NCBI GenBank assembly: GCA_030150315.1
Contig: JASLGB010000156.1
Coordinates: forward strand, 1 to 5,424
DNA from: Dokdonella sp.
Lineage (GTDB): Bacteria; Pseudomonadota; Gammaproteobacteria; Xanthomonadales; Rhodanobacteraceae
DNA: 5,424 bases
Direction: 5' to 3'
Shown here piece after piece: positions 1 through 5,424 of the stretch. Position numbers and translations under genes: made by a program. Each line of letters opens with the position of its first letter. The first letter of the stretch is position 1. The notes beneath the pieces were generated by a model. The model did no database searches. It had not been told where the DNA came from and worked only from the letters and a program-made list of their open reading frames with translations.

Positions 1-1
1 C

Positions 2-358
2 TACGACTGGGACCAGGAGCGAGCGCAACTGGTGTTTTCCCACCAAGGAAAAGCGAGGGTCGTGGCCGACATCGTTTTCACCGGCAGCGTTTCCACCGCC
101 ACGAACACCTGGATGTGGTCGTGGGCGAACGCATCGCTTGACCAACGCATCACGGCGGGGATGCTGCGCGTCAGGGCGCTCGGCGCCGAACGCAGCTTCC
201 TTCGGCTGGCTTCGGCGCATTGGAGCGCGGACGAGATCGACGGCTGGGAAATGACCGCCGTCGCGGCGCACCTGCTGGGTGCCGAAGGCGCGTATCGGAC
301 GCCGAAACAGCACGGTTTCACTTACATGATCTTCACTGGCCTGACCGAGGTCCACTGA
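2..358 (+). CDS. DUF6882-like protein, C-terminal part (5' end outside window)
   Basis: The frame is open from the first bases of the window to a TGA at 356-358, so this is the last 118 residues of a longer protein. In-frame GTG codons such as the one at 32 are internal, because the coding similarity begins before them at YDWDQERAQLVF. Recognisable features are a short hydrophobic strand (VVADIVFTGS), the aromatic block GSVSTATNTWMWSWAN at about visible residues 28-43, and a C-terminal helix-like segment (GWEMTAVAAHLLGAEGAYR) followed by a closing strand. This pattern resembles the DUF6882 family as I remember it; the family has no known function. No signal peptide, membrane segment or catalytic motif can be seen in the part present. 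It sits 6 bases before thiL and is probably co-transcribed with it. The coding call is solid; the family name is from memory and less certain. Confidence 0.72.
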   Translation, partial: YDWDQERAQLVFSHQGKARVVADIVFTGSVSTATNTWMWSWANASLDQRITAGMLRVRALGAERSFLRLASAHWSADEIDGWEMTAVAAHLLGAEGAYRTPKQHGFTYMIFTGLTEVH

Positions 359-364
359 CTGTCC

Positions 365-1339
365 ATGGCTGAATTCGATCTCATCGAACTGATCCGCGCG
401 CGCTGCGCGATCGAGCGCAACGACGTGCGCCTCGGCATCGGTGACGATGCCGCGATCCTCGCGCCACCGCCGGGGCACGATCTCGTCGTCTGCACCGATA
501 CGCTGGTGGAAGGCGTGCATTTCCCCGCGTCCACCTCGGCCCGCGAGCTGGGTTGGAAGGCGCTGGCAGTCAATCTGTCCGACCTCGCCGCGATGGGTGC
601 GACGCCAGCGTGGGCGTTGCTGGCCTTGACCTTGCCGCACCCCGATCGCGCCTTCGTCGCCGACTTCGCCGATGGCTTTGCCGAGTTGGCAGCGCAGCAT
701 CACGTCGCTCTGGTCGGTGGCGATACCACCTCGGGGCCGCTTTCGGTGACGGTGACGGTGCACGGATTCGTGCCACCGGAACGTGCCCTGCGCCGCGACG
801 GCGCGCGCCTCGGCGATGCGGTCTTCGTGACCGGAACAATCGGCGATGCGGCCGGTGGCCTCGCCTGCCTGGAGCGACGCCAGCCGCATTTGCTGGAACT
901 GCCGGCCGACGTCCGCGACGCACTGATCGAACGCCTGCAGCGTCCGACACCGCGTGTCGCGGCCGGCGCCGTCTTGCGGGACGCGGCCAGCGCCTGCCTC
1001 GACGTTTCCGACGGGCTGCTGGCCGATCTTGGCCATATCGCCGCGCGCAGCGGCGTCGGCATCGAGCTGGACGCCGCCAGCCTGCCGACCTCTTCGGCCT
1101 TGCTCGCCGCATTCGATGCGGACGAGCGGCTGGTGCTGCAGGCCGCGGGCGGCGACGACTACGAGCTGGCCTTCACCGCGCCGTTCGATTGCGCCAACGC
1201 GATCGAGCGCGATCTGGCGAGCATCGGCTGCGGCGCGACGCGCATCGGCAGCGTGGTGGTCGGCGAAGGGGTGCACCTGCTCGATGCATCCGGCGGCCAT
1301 ATCACCTTGTCGCAACGCGGCTGGAGCCATTTCGCATGA
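365..1339 (+). CDS. thiL: Thiamine-monophosphate kinase ThiL
   Basis: ThiL uses ATP to phosphorylate thiamine monophosphate to thiamine diphosphate, the active cofactor, in the cytoplasm. The 324-residue product has the usual family length and a PurM/AIR-synthase-like two-domain layout. Visible motifs are GIGDDAA (24-30) and DTLVEGVHF (45-53), then NLSDLAAMGA (70-79) and GGDTT (118-122), the Asp-rich metal and nucleotide-binding segments. They are followed by GTIGDAAGG (157-165), DVSDGLLADLGHI (213-225) and GGDDYEL (262-268). All expected signature blocks are intact. The start ATG at 365 places the protein a normal distance before GIGDD. Only a weak GAGG (347-350) lies upstream, about 14 bases away, so translation may be coupled to the preceding gene, which ends 6 bases earlier. 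Its end overlaps pgpA by 4 bases, which implies one operon. The usual upstream neighbour, nusB, is not seen. No thiamine riboswitch is visible in the short gap. Confidence 0.97.
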   Translation: MAEFDLIELIRARCAIERNDVRLGIGDDAAILAPPPGHDLVVCTDTLVEGVHFPASTSARELGWKALAVNLSDLAAMGATPAWALLALTLPHPDRAFVADFADGFAELAAQHHVALVGGDTTSGPLSVTVTVHGFVPPERALRRDGARLGDAVFVTGTIGDAAGGLACLERRQPHLLELPADVRDALIERLQRPTPRVAAGAVLRDAASACLDVSDGLLADLGHIAARSGVGIELDAASLPTSSALLAAFDADERLVLQAAGGDDYELAFTAPFDCANAIERDLASIGCGATRIGSVVVGEGVHLLDASGGHITLSQRGWSHFA

Positions 1340-1827
1340 TGCTTGATGCCGCGCAGCGCCGCGCCCTGCTTTCCGATCCGGCTGGCTGGATCGCCAGCGG
1401 TTTCGGCTCGGGTCTGTCACCGGTCGCGCCCGGCACGGTCGGCTCGTTGGCGGCGATCCTGCCGTGGTTCGCCCTGCGCGAGTTGCCGTGGCCGCTGTAT
1501 GCGCTGGCCATTGCTCTGGCGTTCGCGATCGGTGTGTGGGCTTCGGATCGCGTGATCGCCCGCCTGCGCATCCAGGATCCGGGCGTGATCGTGTGGGACG
1601 AGTTCGTCGGCCAGTGGATTGCGCTGGCACCGCTGCTGGTGCTGGGCGGGCATGCCGGCTGGATCGTCGCCGGCTTCGCGCTGTTCCGCCTGTTCGATGT
1701 GTGGAAGCCGTGGCCGGTGTCGTGGGCCGATCGCCGCGTCAAGGGCGGCGTCGGCGTGATGCTGGACGATGTGGTCGCGGGCGCCTATGCGGCGCTCGCG
1801 CTGGCTGCGGGCCTGATCTACGCCTGA
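1336..1827 (+). CDS. pgpA: Phosphatidylglycerophosphatase A PgpA
   Basis: PgpA is an inner-membrane phosphatase that removes the phosphate from phosphatidylglycerophosphate to give phosphatidylglycerol. The 163-residue protein carries the family motifs GSGLSPVAPGTVGSL (24-38), DPGVIVWDEFVG (81-92, with the acidic D/E pair), FRLFDVWKPWP (117-127) and GGVGVMLDDVVAG (137-149). Hydrophobic stretches around 36-47, 54-69, 95-118 and 147-162 fit the multi-pass membrane topology of the family. Tandem in-frame ATG codons lie at 1336 and 1339. I chose 1336 because a GGAG at 1323-1326 stands 9 bases before it. This start overlaps the thiL stop (ATGA type), consistent with translational coupling, and the thiL-pgpA pair is a widespread arrangement. 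The open frame continues far upstream through thiL, but that is a high-GC shadow. The stop codon faces the exported-protein gene with only 3 bases between. Confidence 0.96.
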   Translation: MMLDAAQRRALLSDPAGWIASGFGSGLSPVAPGTVGSLAAILPWFALRELPWPLYALAIALAFAIGVWASDRVIARLRIQDPGVIVWDEFVGQWIALAPLLVLGGHAGWIVAGFALFRLFDVWKPWPVSWADRRVKGGVGVMLDDVVAGAYAALALAAGLIYA

Positions 1828-1835
1828 GCCTCAGG
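1823..1835. repeat. Small palindrome spanning two convergent stop codons
   Basis: CCTGAG-C-CTCAGG is a perfect inverted repeat with 6-base arms around one base. It contains the pgpA stop (TGA, 1825-1827) and the stop of the opposing gene (TCA on this strand, 1831-1833). As RNA it could fold as a 5-bp stem with a GCC loop in either transcript. No T-tract follows on either strand, so it is not a standard intrinsic terminator. Two facing TGA codons are partly palindromic by themselves, so chance is a fair explanation. Confidence 0.4.
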
Positions 1836-3351
1836 GGCAGGGGGCGGCGCTTCCCGGGCCTTCGGCGTCGAACTGGCAGCGCAGCATCCTGCGATGGCGG
1901 AACGTCCCGCCGTAATTGGCAAGCATGCCCGGAGCGGCATTGGCGTTGATGATGTTGTAGGCCATGAAGCCGCTGACGGGCAGGCCGGGCAGGCGGACCG
2001 TGCGGCCGTCGGCGGTGCGGGCTTCGGTCAGGCGCGGTCGGTTCGCCTCGCTGCTGCCGAACTGCAGGGTGAGCGTACCGCTGTCGGGCGTGAACCAGCC
2101 GGTGTCCTGTCCGCTGGCCAAATACGGCGGCGTCGCCACGCGCGAGCCGAACACGCCGCTGTCGGTACTCGTTTCCGGGCGCATGTCCGGCAGGAATGCG
2201 AGCGCATTGACCTGCCAGTCCAGCGAGGCTCGGGCTCGCGGGCAGTTTCCGCTGGTCGCAGACGCGCAGGCCTGCGGGAACGCGTCCTGCCACCAGTTGT
2301 TGCCGTCGCTTTCGTGCAGCTGGTAGGTGACCGCTTCGACCGGCGATTTCCCGTTGAGGAAGGCGGACGCGAACGGCGCGACGCCGAACGAGGAAGGGTA
2401 CCTCTGCTGGTCGACGTAGAACTGCTTGGTCGGGAACGTGACGATCCAGTCCGTATTCGCTCCGATGCCGGGTGCACGCAGGAAGTCGTTGTGGAGCGCA
2501 TCGGCCATGAATACGGCGCTGACCGCGTCGATGCCGCGTGCGTAGTGCAGGCGCATCGACTCGCCGCTGCCGTCGGTCACGCTGGCGATCGCGCCGCCCG
2601 GAAAGAGCGAGTCGGCCGAGCCGGCCGACGCAAGATCGGGGATCTGGGCGGTTGGATTGAGCAGCGGCGCGGCGGCAAAGTTGGCCAGTGCATCGGCGTT
2701 GTAGGCGTAATAGGTGCCCTGGGACGCGTTGATGACCGCGCCGCTGCCGACCAGTCCATTGCCGGCCGTCGTGAGATCGCCGTCAAACAGCTGAGGCACG
2801 GCACAGGTCGGCTTGCCGCCTGCCGCAGGCGGGCGGATGGCCAGGTCGGTCGCGCTGCCGGGCTTGATGTCGCCAAGCGCAATCACCTCGATCATGCCCT
2901 CGCGCGTGCGCTCGATGCCTTGCGGGCCGGAGTCCTTCGAATAGCCCGTTGCGCCGCCGGTGTAGTCGACGGAAGTGAACTTCCGCGGCCACGGGAGAAT
3001 GACGTCGTCAACGCAGCTTTCATCCGCGGAGGCGATCTGCGCACCGCCGTCGGATGAAGCCAGCGAAATCGCCGCGGACCAACTGTCATGCGGCGCGAGG
3101 AACAGGGTGAAATCCATTGCCGCGCGACCGTTGTAGCCCTCGCGGAATCTGACCAGCACGGCCTTGCCGGTGTCTTGGATATTGCTCAGCGAGATCAGCG
3201 TGTCCTGATTCCGGTTCACCGTGTAGTACGGATAGATCAGCACCTGGCCGACGCCGGCGGGATTGAGGTTCACCGCGCTTGCAGCACCGGCGAACAGAAG
3301 GCTGGCCAGCGCGGCAGGCAGCGCAAATTTCGTCGTCATGGAAACACTCAT
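1831..3351 (-). CDS. Exported protein of unknown function with six cysteines
   Basis: I do not recognise a named function. The 506-residue product begins with a Sec-type signal peptide: a short n-region with one Lys (K8), a hydrophobic core at about 9-22, and an AxA-type site SA|VN after residue 26. The mature protein opens with NLNPAGVGQVLIYPYYTVN (28-46), TLISLSN (51-57) and VLVRFREGYNGRAAMDF (65-81). I associate this opening with uncharacterised secreted proteins of Xanthomonadales and other gammaproteobacteria. Six cysteines (113, 183, 362, 370, 492, 505) could form disulphides in the periplasm or outside; C362/C370 and C492/C505 are the closest pairs. There is no lipobox, LPXTG, autotransporter or TonB motif, and no internal transmembrane helix. 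The tail has an aromatic/Gly block (GFMAYNIINAN, then NYGG). A second in-frame ATG at 3339 would give MTTKF and an equally good signal peptide. Neither start has a clear Shine-Dalgarno sequence. A structural or surface-layer-like role is speculation. Confidence 0.85.
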   Translation of the reverse strand: MSVSMTTKFALPAALASLLFAGAASAVNLNPAGVGQVLIYPYYTVNRNQDTLISLSNIQDTGKAVLVRFREGYNGRAAMDFTLFLAPHDSWSAAISLASSDGGAQIASADESCVDDVILPWPRKFTSVDYTGGATGYSKDSGPQGIERTREGMIEVIALGDIKPGSATDLAIRPPAAGGKPTCAVPQLFDGDLTTAGNGLVGSGAVINASQGTYYAYNADALANFAAAPLLNPTAQIPDLASAGSADSLFPGGAIASVTDGSGESMRLHYARGIDAVSAVFMADALHNDFLRAPGIGANTDWIVTFPTKQFYVDQQRYPSSFGVAPFASAFLNGKSPVEAVTYQLHESDGNNWWQDAFPQACASATSGNCPRARASLDWQVNALAFLPDMRPETSTDSGVFGSRVATPPYLASGQDTGWFTPDSGTLTLQFGSSEANRPRLTEARTADGRTVRLPGLPVSGFMAYNIINANAAPGMLANYGGTFRHRRMLRCQFDAEGPGSAAPCP

Positions 3352-3352
3352 T

Positions 3353-3399
3353 TGTCGATACTACGAAGCCACTTGTCGCGACACGCGATCCCCGTGTCG
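3353..3399. repeat. Three TGTCG cores at exact 21-base spacing
   Basis: TGTCG occurs at 3353-3357, 3374-3378 and 3395-3399, a constant period of 21 bases, about two helical turns. The first two copies extend to a 9-base match with one mismatch (read on the minus strand, CGACAAATG, which includes the start codon, and CGACAAGTG). The second and third extend to TGTCGCG. The second copy is centred in the 10-base palindrome TGTCGCGACA (3374-3383). The spacing places all cores on one face of the DNA immediately in front of the exported-protein gene, which suits an operator. No regulator is identified and chance is possible in a 95-base gap. Confidence 0.4.
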
Positions 3400-3401
3400 C
3401 G
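3377..3401 (-). repeat. Perfect 9-bp inverted repeat (hairpin) between FAD-oxidase and exported-protein genes
   Basis: The arms CGCGACACG (3377-3385) and CGTGTCGCG (3393-3401) are perfectly complementary around a 7-base loop. In the minus-strand transcript the hairpin lies 45 bases after the FAD-oxidase stop codon and 25 bases before the ATG at 3351. No run of T follows in either direction, so it lacks the U-tract of a classical intrinsic terminator. It could be a U-less terminator or RNA 3'-end stabiliser for the upstream gene, a 5'-UTR structure of the downstream gene, or an operator. The rest of this 95-base gap (3352-3446) shows no clear -35/-10 pair. The best -10-like string is TAGTAT on the minus strand, 6 bases before the ATG. 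Confidence 0.55.
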
Positions 3402-3446
3402 TGCGGTCACTCTATCGAAGGCTTCCGCGCAATGACCACGATTGCG

Positions 3447-4832
3447 TCAGGGAAGCAGCTTGCCCGGATTGAGGATGCCGTCCGGGTCGAACTGGCGCTT
3501 GATCGCCTGCATCAGGGCCAGCGCCTGCGGGTCGAGTGCGCGCGGCATGAACTCGCGCTTGGCCAGGCCGATGCCGTGTTCGCCGGACAGCGTGCCGCCG
3601 AGCCGGATCACGGCGCCGAAGATGTCGTCCAGCGCGGCCGGTGCGCGCAGCATTTCCGCTTCGTCGCGCGGCAGCAGGTTCACGTGCAGGTTGCCGTTGC
3701 CGGCGTGGCCGAAACAGACGATCGGCAGCGCGTGCGTGTGCGCGGCCTGGCGTGTCGCGGCGACCAGTTCCGGCACATGGCTGACCGGAACGACGACGTC
3801 CTCGTTGATCTTGTTCGGCGACAGCGTGCGCAGCGCCGGCGACAGCGCCTTGCGCGCGGCCCACAGGGTGGCGACTTCGGCTTCGCTGCAGGCGACCGAC
3901 AGATCCAGCAGGCCGTCGCCATGGACGGCGCGGACGATGGCATCGACCGCGCTCGACAGCGATTCCGGTTCGCCATCCACCTCCAGCACCAGCATCGCGC
4001 CGGCGACGGGAATCGCCTCGCCGCCGTGGGCGCGCGCGAGCGCGAGGCATTGGTCGTCGAGGAACTCCAGCGCGCACGGCGCAACCGGCTGCGCCATCAC
4101 GCGCGCGACCGCGCGCGCGGCGGCGCCGACATCGGCAAAGGTCGCGCGCAGCGTGCGCTTGGCCGAGGCCAGTGGCGCGAGCTTGAGTGTGGCCTCGGTG
4201 ATCGCCGCGAGCGTGCCTTCGGATCCGACCAGCAGGCGCACCAGGTCGTAGCCGGTCGCGCCCTTGGTGGTCGGCGTGCCGCAGCGGAAGGCTTCGCCGT
4301 TGCCAGCGACGGCCTGCAGCGCCAGCACGTTGTCGCGCGTGGCGCCGTACTTCACCGCGCGCGGCCCGCCGGCATTGCAGGCGAGGTTGCCGCCGATCGT
4401 GCAGAACGGCGCCGATGTGGGATCCGGCGGCCAGAACAGGCGATGGGGTGCGAGTGCGGCCTGCAAATCGGCATTGACCACGCCGGGCTGCACCACGGCG
4501 ACGCGGTTGTCCGGATCGATGCGCAGGATGCGGTTCATGCGCTCGAAGCTGGCGACGACGCCACCCGCCAGCGGCACGCTTGCGCCGGTCGTATTGGTGC
4601 CGCGACCGCGCGCGACCAGCGCCATGCGATGCCGGCGACACAGGCGGACCAGCGCAAGCACCTCGTCGTGCGAGGTCGGGAACACCACCGCATCGGGCAT
4701 CGCCTGCCGGCGTGAATTGTCGTAGCCGTAGGTCAGGCGCTCGGCCGCGTCGGTGGTCATCGCGTCGCCGAAGATCGAGCGCAGCTCGGCGATGGCGGCG
4801 GCGGGGTTGTTCATCGGCATTGCCATGGCCAT
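3447..4832 (-). CDS. FAD-dependent 2-hydroxyacid oxidase/dehydrogenase (GlcD/D-LDH/D2HGDH-like)
   Basis: This is a VAO/PCMH-type flavoprotein, with an N-terminal FAD-binding domain (about 35-215) and a C-terminal FAD-oxidase domain (about 220-460). Relatives oxidise glycolate, D-lactate or D-2-hydroxyglutarate and pass electrons to the respiratory chain or a partner protein. Motifs, numbered from ATG 4832 (461 residues), include RGRGTNTTGASVP (75-87), IGGNLACNAGGPRAVKYG (146-163) and LVGSEGTLAAIT (201-212). Further on are NEDVVVP (343-349), GHAGNGNLHVN (375-385), SGEHGIG (416-422) and LNPGK (454-458). H376, H383 and E418 match the metal-site residues known in D-2-hydroxyglutarate dehydrogenases. 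The exact substrate cannot be read from the sequence, and no glcE or glcF partner is visible. The frame stays open to an ATG at 4946, but that start overlaps the preceding gene and adds a low-complexity Pro/Arg leader. ATGs at 4832, 4826, 4820 and 4814 are all plausible and none has a good Shine-Dalgarno. It probably shares a transcript with dolP. Confidence 0.9.
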   Translation of the reverse strand: MAMAMPMNNPAAAIAELRSIFGDAMTTDAAERLTYGYDNSRRQAMPDAVVFPTSHDEVLALVRLCRRHRMALVARGRGTNTTGASVPLAGGVVASFERMNRILRIDPDNRVAVVQPGVVNADLQAALAPHRLFWPPDPTSAPFCTIGGNLACNAGGPRAVKYGATRDNVLALQAVAGNGEAFRCGTPTTKGATGYDLVRLLVGSEGTLAAITEATLKLAPLASAKRTLRATFADVGAAARAVARVMAQPVAPCALEFLDDQCLALARAHGGEAIPVAGAMLVLEVDGEPESLSSAVDAIVRAVHGDGLLDLSVACSEAEVATLWAARKALSPALRTLSPNKINEDVVVPVSHVPELVAATRQAAHTHALPIVCFGHAGNGNLHVNLLPRDEAEMLRAPAALDDIFGAVIRLGGTLSGEHGIGLAKREFMPRALDPQALALMQAIKRQFDPDGILNPGKLLP

Positions 4833-4837
4833 CCGGC

Positions 4838-4851
4838 GGCGGCCGGCCGCC
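4838..4851. repeat. 14-base GC palindrome just upstream of the FAD-oxidase start
   Basis: GGCGGCCGGCCGCC is a perfect self-complementary palindrome whose near edge is 5 bases before the ATG at 4832. It lies in the 91-base gap between dolP and the oxidase gene. It has no loop, so an RNA hairpin would lose its central pairs. It would occupy the place where a Shine-Dalgarno sequence is expected. The surrounding gap is very GC-rich, and a chance origin is likely. Confidence 0.35.
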
Positions 4852-4923
4852 TCGCTGCCGCGCCGGGGCAGCGCGCGCTCGAATGGCGGATCGGGCAAGG
4901 CGTATCCATTGCGGCTCGGTTCT

Positions 4924-5424
4924 TCAGTTGGAGTATTCGAGCACATTCACCACGCGCTGGACGCCGGCGACTTCGCGCACGACCGCGACCACGGCGTCGG
5001 CCTCCTCGGAATTGAGCTTGCCCATCAGGTACACCACCCGGTGCGCGGTGGTCACGTTGACGCGGGTCGGGTCGAAGCCGGGAAGACTGGTCAGGTCGAG
5101 CAGAGCGGTCTTGGCGTGCGCGGTGATGGTGTTGTCGCGCCGGCGCGACCAGAACCCTTCGGGCTCGGCCACTTCCAGTTCGTTGACGATGCGGCGCGTG
5201 CCTTCGAAGCCGGACACGCGCTGCTGGGCGCGTGCCTTCAGTTCAGCCGTGCGCACTTCGCCGACCAGCAGCATGGTGCCGTTGTAGACGATGATGCTGA
5301 CGTTGTTCTTGAGCGCCAGCTCCTTGTCCTTGTTCAGGGAGTCGTACGCGGCCAGGTAGATGCGCTTGTCGTCGGCCCAGGTGCCGACGCCGCGACGGTC
5401 ATGCGCGGCACTGGCTCCGGCGGC
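4924..5424 (-). CDS. dolP: Dual-BON-domain lipoprotein DolP/YraP-like, C-terminal part (5' end outside window)
   Basis: DolP (formerly YraP) is an outer-membrane lipoprotein, facing the periplasm, that supports envelope integrity and the BAM complex; in E. coli its second BON domain binds anionic phospholipids. The minus-strand frame is open from the window edge at 5424 to the TGA at 4924-4926, giving 166 visible residues. The ATG at 5274 is internal, because upstream codons encode the family's typical DRRGVGTWADDKRI (visible 9-22) and NVSVIIYNGT (41-50). BON domain 1 spans about 17-85, with YNGTMLLVGEV and GTRRIVNELEV. BON domain 2 spans about 97-164, with DNTITAHAKTALL, VVYLMGKLNSEEAD and GVQRVVNVLEY. 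The lipobox and signal peptide would lie beyond the window edge, so lipoprotein status is inferred from the family. It stands before the FAD-oxidase gene on the same strand. In many proteobacteria yraP lies next to the SIS-domain gene diaA and yraN, which should be just outside this window. Confidence 0.9.
   Translation of the reverse strand, partial: AAGASAAHDRRGVGTWADDKRIYLAAYDSLNKDKELALKNNVSIIVYNGTMLLVGEVRTAELKARAQQRVSGFEGTRRIVNELEVAEPEGFWSRRRDNTITAHAKTALLDLTSLPGFDPTRVNVTTAHRVVYLMGKLNSEEADAVVAVVREVAGVQRVVNVLEYSN

Noticed and set aside
359..364. Thiamine-diphosphate riboswitch before thiL
   Set aside because: The gap is only 6 bases and the preceding sequence is coding, so there is no room for the aptamer.
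553..1335. Long open frame upstream of and in frame with pgpA, running through thiL
   Set aside because: Its translation is Arg/Ala/Gly-rich with no domain, while the overlapping thiL frame has all its family motifs. The pgpA similarity begins only after 1336.
1894..3057. 387-residue open frame on the plus strand opposite the exported-protein gene
   Set aside because: The translation is low-complexity Arg/Ala/Gly/Val with no recognisable motif, and the minus-strand frame has a signal peptide and ordered composition. This is a high-GC antisense shadow.
4098..4119. Two 10-base alternating purine-pyrimidine tracts (CG-rich, possible Z-DNA)
   Set aside because: They fall inside the oxidase coding region and are explained by Ala/Arg/Val codons ending in G or C in a high-GC genome.
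3279..4715. 478-residue open frame on the plus strand opposite the FAD oxidase
   Set aside because: It is rich in Arg, Gln, Ala and His with no domain. The minus-strand frame carries the complete FAD-oxidase signature, so this is a shadow.
4580..5287. 235-residue plus-strand open frame crossing the oxidase and dolP genes
   Set aside because: It begins with TTG, has a biased Arg/Ser composition, and lies opposite two recognisable genes.
1336..5424. Functional link between PgpA (makes phosphatidylglycerol) and DolP (binds anionic lipids)
   Set aside because: The two genes are on opposite strands in separate transcription units about 3 kb apart. Both are housekeeping genes, and proximity alone does not support a shared system.

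Overview
This is a GC-rich window whose genes, neighbourhood and codon use suggest a gammaproteobacterium, most likely of the Xanthomonadales/Lysobacterales (Lysobacter, Luteimonas or Rhodanobacter-like). That placement is an inference from the pairings dolP–FAD-oxidase and thiL–pgpA and from a secreted protein family I associate with that order. No RNA gene, CRISPR array, insertion sequence, phage gene or integration site is visible.

The layout is two convergent blocks. The left block (positions 2-1827, plus strand) is a tight gene run. It holds the 3' end of a DUF6882-like gene, then thiL (thiamine-monophosphate kinase, last step of thiamine diphosphate synthesis), then pgpA (phosphatidylglycerophosphatase A, phosphatidylglycerol synthesis). 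The gap between the first two genes is 6 bases, and thiL and pgpA overlap by 4 bases. In many proteobacteria thiL-pgpA follows ribH-nusB, so a DUF6882-type gene in the nusB position is a local departure.

The right block (positions 5424-1831, minus strand) starts with a gene cut by the window edge. It encodes a dual-BON-domain protein of the DolP/YraP type, an outer-membrane lipoprotein of the cell envelope. Next comes a FAD-dependent 2-hydroxyacid oxidase/dehydrogenase (GlcD/D-lactate or D-2-hydroxyglutarate dehydrogenase-like). Last is a 506-residue exported protein with a clear signal peptide and no function I can name. Its stop codon lies 3 bases from the pgpA stop codon on the opposite strand.

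Most of the window is ordinary housekeeping. The parts most worth a second look are the exported orphan protein and the 95-base region in front of it. That region has a perfect 9-bp inverted repeat and three TGTCG cores spaced exactly 21 bases apart, in place of a recognisable Shine-Dalgarno sequence. I found no convincing new multi-gene system.
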